Source: Klebsormidium nitens (taxonomy: Eukaryota > Streptophyta > Klebsormidiophyceae > Klebsormidiales > Klebsormidiaceae). Taken from it: 25,689 nt of DNA. The stretch lies in NCBI GenBank assembly GCA_000708835.1, contig DF237834.1:1-25689 (forward strand), given 5' to 3'. The position numbers and the translations under genes were made by a program. Numbering within the stretch: position 1 is the first letter of the stretch; each line of letters opens with the position of its first letter. The notes beneath the pieces were generated by a model. The model had not been told where the DNA came from and ran no database searches. It saw only the letters and a program-made list of their open reading frames with translations. Shown piece by piece: positions 11,301 to 19,659 of the stretch.

Positions 11301-12763
11301 TGCGCCAAGGCCGACATGACCATTTCGCAGCACTACGACGACGTGCTCGTCGCCGGCGAGCGTAAGAGCCTGGGCGCCAAGCTGCGCGAGGACTTCGACG
11401 CCACCGTTGCGGCGGTGCTGGAGGTAAAGCATTCCGTTACGCTTCCTCTTCTTATTGATAACTACTTTGTTCTTTCTTTTATCGTCATTCATTGGAAGGG
11501 TCAATAGTATAGTTCACTTTAATCTTCGTAACGAGGACGTTTGGCATCTCAGCCCCAAGCTGCGCGAGGACTTCAACGCCACCGTTGCGGCGGTGCTGGA
11601 GGTAAACGGTATTGTGCGCTTCTGCTACTCGTCCTCCTGCGGGAATGTCATATGTTGTTATCGTTTGTGAGAGTATCAGTCTTTCGGACGGCTTCAATGG
11701 AAGCGACAACGTGAGCCCTCGTGAGGGTTGGCGCCAAGCTGCACGGAAGTTCATGCCACCGGTTTGGTTGTGCTGGAGGTAACCGGTCCATTGCGCTCTG
11801 GATACTTGTGCTTCTGCTGGGGGTACACTTTGTTCTGTCTGTTATCGTGCTTCATCGGGAGTGTCAATATTTCGGAGCGAACAGTCCACTTCAATCGAAG
11901 CAACAATGCCAGCGCAACGAGGTTTGGCGCTGAATGGTGCGAGGCGTTTGATGCCACAGTCGCGGCGGTGGTCGAGTTTAATATGCGGTTCTTCGCATTC
12001 CTGCTGCTTGTGCGTGGCTGTCGCACAGTTCTTCTGACGTGTTTGCTCAATTCTGTTTTCATTATTTTTATATTCTGGAGTCCCTCTGGTTCACGATCGG
12101 AGGGGCCAACCTAGGGAAGGACTCCATCGGCCGTATCGGTTGTAGCGGTACCGGAGTTGAGGTGCTTCTTCTTCCTTCCGACTTCACCTGCTAGCTCTAC
12201 TTTCGCGTCAGCTGTCGTAATTTTGTTCGTTGTCAGTTCAACAAGGCGGTGGCGTTGAGCAGAGAGGAGGATGCGGGCAGATTTTGTTGTTGACGCGGCA
12301 GCGCTGCTGGCCGTGGCCCGCCCACGTCGGTCTCGTGCTTTCCCTCTTGGTTGTTCTTCCTGGAGGCACCACGATCGCAAGTCACGACCTTGCTTTTGAT
12401 TGAATCATGTACGTTATTCCTGTCAACCAAAATTAGTCTGCGATCAGCTGCGAAGAAGCGGACCCTCAACAAAGCGTTCACTCATTCCTCGATAATCTTT
12501 CAGTGACCGAAAGCAACCTGCTCTACTCTTCTCTCATATTACCGCCGTTTTGTTGCCAGGTGAGCGGCCACACGAAGCTTGCCGAGAACAACAAGACGCT
12601 GCGCCGCCTTATTGACACGCGCAGCCCACATCTGAACCCCATCAACATGCTGCAAGTCGAGATCCTGAAACGGCTGCGACAGGACGAGAGTAACCAGAAG
12701 CTGAGGGACGCATTGCTCATCACCATCAACGGAATTGCGTCTGGGATGAGGAACACGGGTTAA
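2385..12763 (+). CDS. BTPC: Bacterial-type phosphoenolpyruvate carboxylase (BTPC), 14 exons, complete
   Basis: The enzyme adds bicarbonate to phosphoenolpyruvate, giving oxaloacetate and phosphate. Exons: 2385-2540, 2837-3000, 3533-3794, 4278-4433, 4846-5083, 5719-5900, 6211-6738, 7290-7514, 8074-8319, 9028-9240, 9709-10056, 10456-10674, 11163-11423, 12560-12763. All introns are GT-AG. Eleven of 13 are phase 0 (intron 2 is phase 2, intron 5 phase 1). The spliced frame is 1134 codons including TAA, a normal BTPC length. Visible motifs are VLTAHPTQ with catalytic His154, [13 protein letters not shown] at 261-273, [11 protein letters not shown] at 794-804, [14 protein letters not shown] at 832-845 with His833, and C-terminal RNTG. 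RNTG replaces the QNTG of plant-type enzymes, and the N-terminal SIDAQLR phosphorylation motif of plant-type enzymes is absent, so this is BTPC. In land plants BTPC binds plant-type subunits to form large class-2 complexes that are insensitive to allosteric inhibitors. The ATG at 2385 starts a [14 protein letters not shown]-type N-terminus as in plant BTPCs; no upstream in-frame ATG was preferred. The last exon is duplicated downstream. Confidence 0.95.
5719..5900 (+). other. BTPC exon 6: histidine-rich start of the BTPC-specific insertion
   Basis: Residues 326-386 of the carboxylase open the insertion that separates the two halves of the conserved fold. Seven histidines fall within residues 332-344 ([13 protein letters not shown]), preceded by Asp and Glu residues. 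Such clusters often bind Zn, Ni or Cu, but nothing here shows that it happens. The rest of the exon is acidic ([14 protein letters not shown]). I do not recall a comparable His cluster in land-plant BTPCs. Confidence 0.85.
6211..6738 (+). other. BTPC exon 7: Pro/Ser/Thr/Ala-rich disordered linker
   Basis: This single 176-codon exon encodes residues 387-562. About the first 145 residues are low-complexity Pro, Ala, Ser and Thr. The exon then returns to conserved sequence at [14 protein letters not shown]. Five PSP[KR] motifs place serines at 398, 420, 455, 461 and 479 before proline and a basic residue, a consensus for proline-directed kinases. In castor bean the equivalent BTPC region is disordered, is phosphorylated, and mediates binding to plant-type PEPC. 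Equivalent regulation here is inferred. The DNA is very GC-rich and produces long spurious frames on both strands. Confidence 0.85.
9431..9492. repeat. 10-bp inverted repeat inside BTPC intron 10
   Basis: GAGCTCAAGG at 9431-9440 is the exact reverse complement of CCTTGAGCTC at 9483-9492, with 42 bases between. It lies in the 468-base intron between exons 10 and 11. The interval is open in one plus frame, but I recognise no protein. Confidence 0.6.
9659..9688 (+). repeat. Hairpin just upstream of the intron 10 acceptor
   Basis: GATTTCACT (9659-9667) pairs with AGTGAAATC (9680-9688) around a 12-base loop. The hairpin begins at the last base of a decoy acceptor (CTGCAG ending at 9659) and ends 20 bases before the real acceptor (AG at 9707-9708). 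In the pre-mRNA it could help choose between the two acceptors. Use of the decoy would add 49 bases and shift the frame. This is inferred from position only. Confidence 0.5.
11070..11116 (+). repeat. Decayed copy of the 5' edge of BTPC exon 13, inside intron 12
   Basis: The bases from the AG at 11070-11071 onward resemble the start of exon 13 (AG at 11161-11162). Shared features are GCAGC, CTGCC/TTGCC, then an unbroken GGCTGGGCGT. The copies lie 91 bases apart. The older copy keeps an acceptor-like AG but has lost most coding similarity (LPFRLGV against LNLPAWLGV). It seems to be the upstream end of the same tandem expansion that affects the 3' side of exon 13. Confidence 0.6.
11377..12060 (+). 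repeat. Tandem array of four decaying copies of BTPC exon 13 end plus intron start
   Basis: The 3' end of exon 13 (11377-11423) and its splice donor recur at 11555-11601, 11734-11778 and 11930-11976, with periods of 178, 179 and 196 bases. Copy 2 is almost identical to the exon (CAAGCTGCGCGAGGACTTC, one G-to-A change in the following codon) and keeps a GTAA donor. Copy 3 is diverged but keeps GAGGTAA. Copy 4 is most diverged and its donor reads GAGTTT. The intron parts also match: copies 1 and 3 share a motif like TTCATTGGAAGGGTCAATA, and the later copies share ACGAGG-GTTTGGC before the exon piece. Only copy 1 belongs to the coding sequence. The array explains why intron 13 (1136 bases) is the longest in the gene. 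Confidence 0.9.
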
Positions 12764-13689
12764 GAACAAGTTAGGAACACAAAAAGATTGTTAGCGTTGC
12801 TGAACTACCGGAACTTTGCTGGGCTTGCAGCTTATGGAAGCTACGTAAGTAGTAAGAAGCGTTATGTTTAGAAACGCAAACGGGGTATGGACGGCTGACA
12901 CTCTTCATTGAGAGATTGTAATGAGAACGCTGGCGGACGAACAATTGCTCCCCGTCCTTCATAAGCCGGAAGCTACTAACACCCGGGCGATCCATTGGAA
13001 CTGGGCTATTGAGGTAGAGAAAGTAGGAAACGATTCATTATATGTGGGGGCCGCAACGTGGGGGCCGCCAAGGGGTTGCGGATGCACGTCTTAGTCGCGT
13101 CGAGAGGTCTTCAGTTGCGTCGAGGTCATCACAGAGGAGGGTTTTTGTCCAGTAGACGAGGCAGCTTCTTGCGTGCACTTTTTGACAATTTGTTGCGATC
13201 TTATTGTGAGCTAGGGACCTCTGTATCGTATTCGTAAGCATTGGCAGCTTGGTTGCAATTTAAGCCAGGACGATCGTTTGATGCATGACCCAATGTTCAA
13301 TGAGCAAATTGCCCATAGTTCTTAATACATCATCGAAAGCTATGCTGCATGAGCGCTCCATCTGACCATGTATTACATTCAGCATATGACGAGTCATGTC
13401 AAAAAGGACAGTGCATGCATAGTGCATGCTCTTCTTGTAAGGACGGTATACTTGCAAGTATATGATCGATTCCTTGTATAAATTTGGTGGAGATCAAAAT
13501 ATTGCCGCCACTAATGACCTACGTCGCGGTGCACATGTACATAATAAGTAACCTTTGCGCGTCACTCATGAGCCACGACTTAAAGACGGGCTTAAGACCA
13601 ATTCCAACTGTCCGCTAGGCCGTTCCCTGTATCGTGCATCCTTGAAACTGACTCGCTTCTTCATTACTTCCATCCGACAGATCTGCATC
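12764..13689. other. Spacer between BTPC and the broken minus-strand gene
   Basis: There is no gene. The first part is the BTPC 3' untranslated region and flank. A TTGTAATG at about 12916 is a possible poly(A)-type signal, but this is not firm. At 13045-13072 a 14-bp unit (GTGGGGGCCGCAAC) is repeated with two changes. Blocks around 12860-13260 match 15757-16100 of the second duplication unit. Confidence 0.5.
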
Positions 13690-14757
13690 CTGAACAAGAA
13701 GGCAGCCTGTGGGTTTCACTACGCCTACATCTCAAGATCTCTCTGAGGTCGTGGTGTTGGAGGCCCACGGAGGCAGCTTCTTTGGGATCTTCGCCGCAAA
13801 AGCCCGGGCTTCCGCCACGTTCTCTTTCCGCGCTTCTCGAAAGTCCTCAAGCACTCTGCCAGTAGCCGTTCTTCAGGAATGGACCGAGCAGATCCTTCCG
13901 CTTTGCCTGCCACAAGGAAAGGTTGATCTTGAGAGCTAAGCTGTCAAGATTCCCAACCTGCACCGGGTTAGGGTTCGTTCTTGCCTCTACCAGCATCTTC
14001 GCGACCACATACCCCAGCAGCTTGGCCCCCATTTTATCTCCCACTGCTAGTTCTCCATCCACCAGAAAGTTAGCCACGAAATCGTTCAAACGGTATTCCG
14101 TGGACTGCCCTGCCTGCAGTTTCATGAGAGCATCCCAGAACACACTCTCAAAAGTGTCCGGGTACGCGTCCCAAGACTTCAGCAGCTCCTTAGCAAGCGG
14201 TGTGTACACCAGGTCTCTGGCCCTTGCGTCCACGCTCCCACTAGCATCGTACCCGCGTTTGCACAGCTCCTGTACCTGCCAAAGACATAAGAAACGGCCT
14301 GCGCAGGGGTGCCGGCTGTGTCGCTTTCCGACTTCTCTGGATCAGGCTGACTGTCGATGGCTTCAGGAATCGTTTCAGCTGCTCTCCAGGCGAATGAGAA
14401 AGTGTCGCTGGTCCACGCTTTTCCATTGTCATACAGACACGTGTACCACGGGACTTTCAGGACGTCTGCGCCGAGGAGCAGGCAGCTCTGACCGTCGCTC
14501 AGGACACCCCGGATGACGTCAGCAGCCGCGTCAAGCCCTTTGATGAACAATCCTCCGTTAGCCAGTTCGTGCGCCGTTTGTGCTGCGTGGAAGCTCGGAG
14601 GGAAAAGTGAGGCGTTTTGTTCAAAACAGGTCTTGTCCGTCACAAACTCTTCCTGGTGCACCAAATGCTGCCTTCCGGCGAAGCATGTCACCGCCAGTGC
14701 TGCCGGTGCTGCTAAGAAGAGAGCGCGCCTCGCAAAACCGGCGCTGCCTGCAGCCAT
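13690..14757 (-). pseudogene. Frameshifted paralogue of the 386-residue minus-strand gene
   Basis: The three frames read together parallel the intact paralogue at 16836-17996 almost end to end. The start is the ATG at 14757 (MAAGSAGFARRALFLAAP); the longer open frame above it begins only with GTG. One base is missing near 14270-14285, just after SYVFGR, so the frame is lost where the paralogue reads DRIEELG. The next frame carries the best conserved block (LLKSWDAYPDTFESVFWD, then FLVDGELAVG and KMLVEARTNP). It ends at a TGA at 13847-13849 caused by a net loss of five bases. The last frame (EDFREARKENVAEARAF) stops at 13732-13734 after another small indel. The acidic linker before the first frameshift is also about 24 residues shorter than in the paralogue. 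Sequencing error could explain one indel, but hardly three. A role as a regulatory transcript cannot be excluded. Confidence 0.8.
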
Positions 14758-15559
14758 TTTGTTCAGCAAGAGGGCTGTGAAACTGATCGGTGGGAATGCG
14801 GTTTGGAGGAAGAGAAATTCCACTACCTCCTGCCGAAGAATGACTTAGAAGGGTGCGTATACGGCATGACGTGCAGGCGCCGCGCTGGCACGCGGCCGCG
14901 CGCGCCCGGTTGCGTGCCTCAACTTCCCAGGGTTTAAGAATGATTTAAAGTCGGCACTGGATCGGACGGTCGCAGCGGGCGGCCGCGAAGCAACGTACCC
15001 AGCGGCCGGGCATATTCTAAAGCTCAAGTCCCCTGGAGTCCCACAACGTCAGTCTAGAGCGAGCCACATCAACTGAAAAAAGAATCAAACTTCATGGCAG
15101 AAAGGGCCAAGGTAGGCGAGCAATTGCCCGTGCAGGCACTTTGGCGGTGCCCGAGGTGAGGTGCTTCTTGCCAACGACCTGCTAGCTCCAGTACTTCGAA
15201 TTCCGGATCCGTTCGATCTGTCATTCATACTTTCCTAAGTTGATTTCTGCTTCTTGAGGCTATGACTCCAGTCGGCAGAGGGGAGGATGGCGATATCTCC
15301 GACGCCGAGTCCGACGCCGAGGCGGGGCGGCACTGCGAATGCCCTGCTCAACTGTTTCTACTCTTACAATGTGTTACCTGGAGCCGTTGCGATTGCGACT
15401 CCGAACGGCCGCAGTTTCTGAGCTCCTTGTAAGGGTCAAGCAGGAGTCAAGTTTGAGACCTTCAACGGAGCGTATTAGCGGGCCAACGAATTGCCGAATC
15501 ACTCCGGTCATCAAAGTAGGGATAGCAACCTGCTGCGCGCTCTGCTCGCTTCTCATATG

Positions 15560-15710
15560 AGCACCGCCTTGTTACTGGTGCCAACTGAACGGCTGGCAAT
15601 TACCAAGCTTGCCGAAAATAACAAGATGCTTCCGAGGCTCCGAGTAGCGGCTGGGACAAGTCAGAAACTAGAAGGCGTCACTAGTTCTGCCAGATCAGCG
15701 GAAATAGCTG
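15560..15710 (+). pseudogene. Dead copy of BTPC exon 14
   Basis: Bases 15602-15645 encode [13 protein letters not shown], matching [13 protein letters not shown] of the genuine last exon at 12572-12610. The upstream intron end is also recognisable: GCAACCTGCT is shared, and GTTGCCAGGTGAGCGG has become GTGCCAACTGAACGG, which destroys the AG acceptor. After the first 13 residues the copy has an internal deletion. The motifs [15 protein letters not shown]-like and RNTG of the real C-terminus are missing. It has no start, no acceptor and no proper end, so it cannot contribute to the carboxylase. Confidence 0.75.
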
Positions 15711-16163
15711 ACTTTTAGGTCCATTGCAGGAGATCTGTGATTAGAAGCGTCACAGATTAAAAGCGTAAATTTGAGAACGCAGATCGGGTGTGAGCGGCAG
15801 TCACGACGTGTTGAGAACGCTGGTAGTGGTGGCGGAACTATCGCTCCACGTCAATAGTCACTAGTAACACCCTGGCTGTGCGTTGAAGACGGGCGCATGA
15901 GACAGCGAGATTTGGAGTAATCGAGTCGGTTATTCTGCGGTGGTGCCGCGCGCCAAGGGATTGGGGATAACCTTCTCTGCTCGAGGTCACCATAGAAAAG
16001 AGGCCTTCATTTGGGATACGAGGCGGAAAATGCGAGCATTTTTGGCAACTTCATCCATGACTTAGCGTTAGGGGCGCTGCAGTTATTTCGCAAGCATTGG
16101 CAACCTGAAGACTCTCGTAATTAGAATCAAGACGCTTAACCGACCTTCATCTGATTTTCAAGA

Positions 16164-16283
16164 GCATACTGCCCATGCGTCTCAGGTTGTAAGCTGGCAC
16201 TGTATGAGCATTCTGATGGTGACATACACTGCCCATGCTTCTCAGGTTGTAAGCTGGCATTGCAGGAGCGGTCTGACGGTGAC
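16164..16283. repeat. 60-bp direct duplication, two copies
   Basis: Two adjacent copies of exactly 60 bases share GCCCATGC, CTCAGGTTGTAAGCTGGCA and CTGA-GGTGAC, with a few substitutions. The equivalent place in duplication unit 1 (about 13307-13365, starting GCCCATAGTTCT) has only one copy. This duplication therefore arose after the 3.1-kb duplication, or one copy was lost from unit 1. Confidence 0.85.
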
Positions 16284-16700
16284 GTAGTAATGATGCTTTC
16301 AATAGGCGGGACGACAATCGTATCCACAGTGAAATAACCAGCCTAATCTGGCCATGCCCTCTATTACATGCATGAATTTATGATTGGTTGAGCCGGACAA
16401 TCCATTATAGACTTTAGACTATTCATGGAGTCATGCCTCTGTATCAATCGGATTGTCGGTCGACGCAACCTTGGCGGGCAGAACTTGCAAGGATGTCGTA
16501 GTGTTAGCTTGTATTCTAAACATGCTGCCGTTAATCGGCCGGGATGACTTGACATGCAAGTCGTTGAAACAGCCACTAGTTTGACATGTCGATAATGGAT
16601 TTATGCCACTTCATTCGTGCACGCTTAAGCCTTGCGGTTCAAATGCTTAAAAAGGTTGCAACCAGCTGATTAGTGTCTTATTCAAGCTACATTGCAGGCC

Positions 16701-16821
16701 TCCAAAGTAAAACATCATACTGGACATTGACATATGGCGATGTTTTGTTTCTACAAGTCAAGACAGGGGAACGTCACTTTACTTTGGAAACTTACAATCC
16801 CTCGCGTCTTCGTTCCCCTGT
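16701..16821. repeat. Two interleaved 11-bp inverted repeats (pseudoknot-like order)
   Basis: TCCAAAGTAAA at 16701-16711 is the exact complement of TTTACTTTGGA at 16778-16788. ACAGGGGAACG at 16763-16773 is the exact complement of CGTTCCCCTGT at 16811-16821. The arms alternate A-B-A'-B', so a transcript of either strand could form an H-type pseudoknot, or switch between two hairpins. The element begins 15 bases past the stop codon of the minus-strand gene, in its likely 3' untranslated region. It could also be the footprint of small inserted elements. Confidence 0.6.
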
Positions 16822-16835
16822 TTGATGCTTTTCTT

Positions 16836-17996
16836 TCACTTCCATCTGCTGAACAAGGAAGTAGCCTCTTGAAACTTGGCTATCCAACGTCTCAAATCGA
16901 ATGAGATTGGGGTGTGAGAAACCCAAGGAGGCGACTTCTTGGTGATCTTCGCTGCAAAAGCCCGAGCCTCCGCCACATTTTTTTTTCTCGCTACCTGAAA
17001 GTCCTCAGAAATATCGCCAACAAAGCCGGTCTCCTTCAAGAAAGGACCCAGAGCCTCCTTCTGCTTCCCGAAGTATAAGTTAAGGGCGATTTCACGAGCC
17101 AAGCTGGCAAGATTCTCGACCTGCACCGGGTCAGGATTCGTCCTCGCCTCTACCAGCATCTTCTCGCGCATCTTAGCCAGGAGCTTGACCCCCAGTTTAT
17201 TCCCCACTGCTAGTTCTCCATCCACCAGAAATAGAGCCACGAAGTTGTTCACACGGAATGACGTATGCCGCCCTGCCTGCAGTTTCATGAGGACATCCCA
17301 AAAGACACTTTCAAAGACGTTGGGGTATGCGTCCCAGGACTTTAGCAGCTCCTCAACAAGTGGTTTGTAAACGGGTTCTTTGAGCCTTGAGTCCATGGTC
17401 CGACTGAGTTCATACCCGTGTTTGCGCCCCAGCTCCTCTATCCGGTCGAAGACAAAGCGAACAGCCTGCACAGGGGGGCCGGCTACGCCCATCCCTTTCT
17501 GGGACTCATCCAGAATGCCAATAGTCATCTTGTCTGAACCAATACCGTTTTCCTTCGAAAGGCTGTCCCGCTTCTCTGAACAACTCTGAGTCTCCGCCTT
17601 TTGAGGACTTAACTCTGCTCTTGTAGAGAAGGAGAAGGCGTTGTTGCTCCACGCTTTTCCCTCACCGGGCAGATTTGTGTACCACGGAGCTTTGAGAACA
17701 CCTTCGCCAAGAAGCACGCACCTCTGACCACCTTTCAGGGCACTTCTGATTGCTTCCGAAACCACGTCAAGCCCTTTGGTAAACAAAACCGGCCTGGTTG
17801 CAGACTCCTGCGCCCTCAGAGCAGAGTGGAAGCAGCTCGGAGGAAAAGGCGGGGCACTGTCTTGGAGATTGGTGATTTCCACCACAAGAGTTTCCTTCTG
17901 CGCTGCAAGGTGTTGACCAGATAAGCATGGCACCGCCGATGCTGCCGGTGCTGTTAGGGATAGAGCGCGCCTCGTGATGCTGATTCCGCCTGCCAT
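16836..17996 (-). CDS. Uncharacterised 386-residue protein, intact member of the duplicated pair
   Basis: I do not recognise the family and assign no function. The frame is intronless, from an ATG in good context (GCAATGG) to TGA. The N-terminus (ITRRALSLTAPAASAVPCLSG, residues 7-27) has two arginines followed by a hydrophobic Ala-rich stretch. The paralogue has the same (ARRALFLAAPAALAV), so a targeting or signal peptide is likely; it resembles a twin-arginine signal, but that is speculative. Conserved blocks between the copies are FTKGLD (72-77), the segment ending LLGEGVLKAPWYT (95-107), KAW...FSF (114-123), LLKSWDAYP..FESVFWD (217-234), LMKLQAG (236-242), FLVDGELAVG (256-265), KMLVEARTNP (279-288) and LGPFL (316-320). 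Residues about 130-170 form a polar, acidic linker that differs between the copies. No membrane segment is visible outside the N-terminus. Retention of the frame while the neighbour decayed argues that it is a functional gene. Confidence 0.75.
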   Translation of the reverse strand: MAGGISITRRALSLTAPAASAVPCLSGQHLAAQKETLVVEITNLQDSAPPFPPSCFHSALRAQESATRPVLFTKGLDVVSEAIRSALKGGQRCVLLGEGVLKAPWYTNLPGEGKAWSNNAFSFSTRAELSPQKAETQSCSEKRDSLSKENGIGSDKMTIGILDESQKGMGVAGPPVQAVRFVFDRIEELGRKHGYELSRTMDSRLKEPVYKPLVEELLKSWDAYPNVFESVFWDVLMKLQAGRHTSFRVNNFVALFLVDGELAVGNKLGVKLLAKMREKMLVEARTNPDPVQVENLASLAREIALNLYFGKQKEALGPFLKETGFVGDISEDFQVARKKNVAEARAFAAKITKKSPPWVSHTPISFDLRRWIAKFQEATSLFSRWK

Positions 17997-19138
17997 TGCG
18001 TTGGACGAGAGGACTTTCGTTCCGATCCAGGAGGCTGTGCTTTTCAGAAGTACCCGACAATCTTTTTGAAGTCCAACTGCAGAAAGAACTTTGTTCTGCA
18101 GCTATCCAGAGGAGCTACGTGACGGACATGCGATTGCTACAATCGGCACGCGGCCGCGCTCGCATGGTTGCGCGGCGAGATGCAGGGTTTTACAATGGTT
18201 CGAAATTTCTGTACACGGACGAGCGCAGCGGCCGCGACGCGACGCCGCCCGCTAGAACGGCGCCACGCTCGAATACACTGACATTCTTTACTGATACGCT
18301 TCAGTGTTTAGGACCTGCTAGATAGGAAGACAGGAAGACAGGATGACAGGGATTCAAATCAATCATTGCCGGTCGTTTGCCAGCTTCTCAGCACACGTCC
18401 GGCCGCTCTAGGACGATCTTGCGGCGTGATACTTCGAGCGATTAGGCTGATGACAAAATATTCGTCGAGGTTTCCTCTCACAAGCTCCCATTCCTTTCAA
18501 GCCGATCATCAACAATTCCCTCTCAAAAGTGTGCTCAATTGTCGATACACTCAGAGCTTACCCTGAGCTTATCTAAGGGGTGAGTTCGAAGGTGCTGGTC
18601 CCGCAAGTGGTCGGACAGGGCTACGATGCTTTTCTGCTAGTCCATAATCATATTCTGCTGGAAGTTCGACTCGAGGGGCGCCACTGAATAAACGGGACAT
18701 CTTCTGAACTACTACGGCTTTGACCCGACTTCGTCTCGTCGTTTCGGTCACTTTGGTAGCTAGTCTGACGGTGTGGGCCGGGCTGTCTCCAGTGACTCAG
18801 AGTCCTTACAGCAATCTACTTACATAGTTGGGATCCCTGGGAATGTCCTGCAAAGTCACGAGATGTATCCGAGAGTTCAATCATTATACAAGACAGATGA
18901 CTTATTCATCCCGATTCAGGAATTTAACGGAAGGAACAAGTACATGGGTACTCAGAGTCATTAGTACGCGCGCATGACTTCCTGACATTCGCAGGCCCCA
19001 TTGACGCACTTGCCCACAAAGATGTGGCGCGAACATCAGATCGATCGCCAAAGATCCAGGGCTTGGGCTCATGAGCCGTTGTCTGACCCCCGAAAGTAAG
19101 CCATTCTAAATTCTCTTTCCGCGCGGCTTTATGTGCAG
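17997..19138. other. Spacer with the GC-rich upstream block of the minus-strand gene
   Basis: The first 250 bases match the region upstream of the broken paralogue. GGCACGCGGCCGCG followed by GGTTGCG is conserved near 18147 and 14890, and a second NotI-like GCGGCCGCG lies about 75-100 bases further on in both. These conserved blocks could hold promoter elements. An 8-bp unit (GGAAGACA, GGAAGACA, GGATGACA) repeats at 18325-18348, close to the right edge of the duplication. I see no gene in the remaining 0.8 kb. Confidence 0.5.
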
Positions 19139-19659
19139 ATCAGACGGTGACACGACGTCGTGGCCGCGTTCTTGGAGGACGCAGCCGCCCGGCAGGACCT
19201 CCGCTTCCAGCTCAAGCGGATTCCGGACGTCGAGCGCCTCGCGCGGAAGCTGGAGACCAAGCGGGCCAGCCTGGCGGACCTTGTCAAATGAGCTCTCTGA
19301 GGCTTTCCGGTGCTCGTGATGGCTGTTCTGTGTATTCTTTCTGCATTCTTCTGTATTTCGAGGGAGTTAACAAAGCCACATAGGAAGCACAAAATGCGGA
19401 AGGGGACAGACCTAGAGCGGCCTAGGTGCTGCCGATGGAACGAAGTCCGCGGAGGGCAGCCAGAATCGATCGCCGGATTTTGCTCGTTTGTGCTTCTAGT
19501 CTAAGTCTCCAAATGTTTCTGGCTGTATTATCTATGCTTGCGAGAACATTGTCGGATCATGCAATATCCTGAGAGTTTGCAATCCTGGGATTTTGCAATC
19601 ATAGACCGACTGCAAGCTGGTGCGTTCCGTCCGCTCGATTCTTCCTCTTCGTTACAATT

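Larger units (their letters stand above)
12100..15010. repeat. Segmental tandem duplication, unit 1
   Basis: This unit contains the end of BTPC intron 13, exon 14, the 3' flank, the broken minus-strand gene and its upstream GC-rich block. Anchors shared with unit 2 are GAGGTGCTTCTT at 12159 and 15158, AAGCTTGCCGA in exon 14 at 12575 and its relic at 15605, AAGCATTGGCA at 13236 and 16092, the minus-strand gene starts at 14757 and 17996, and GGCACGCGGCCGCG near 14890 and 18147. Anchor offsets range from 2856 to about 3258 bases because of indels. Boundaries are approximate. Confidence 0.85.
15720..16835. other. Spacer downstream of the intact minus-strand gene
   Basis: No protein-coding gene is visible. 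The left half (about 15757-16110) is the diverged copy of the BTPC 3' flank. The middle has a 60-bp direct duplication, and the right end has interleaved inverted repeats just beyond the stop codon of the minus-strand gene, probably in or near its 3' untranslated region. Confidence 0.5.
15100..18250. repeat. Segmental tandem duplication, unit 2
   Basis: This is the second, more distal copy of the 12.1-15.0 kb segment, in the same orientation. It contains a dead copy of BTPC exon 14, the BTPC 3' flank, an intact copy of the minus-strand gene, and the GC-rich block upstream of it. Divergence is substantial in non-coding parts and much lower in the best conserved blocks of the minus-strand gene. 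The duplication is therefore old, and one gene copy has stayed under selection. Confidence 0.85.

Noticed and set aside
11163-12560. CRISPR-like or satellite interpretation of the exon 13 array
   Set aside because: The copies carry exon sequence and splice sites, have periods of 178-196 bases with graded decay, and number only four. This is a partial gene duplication.
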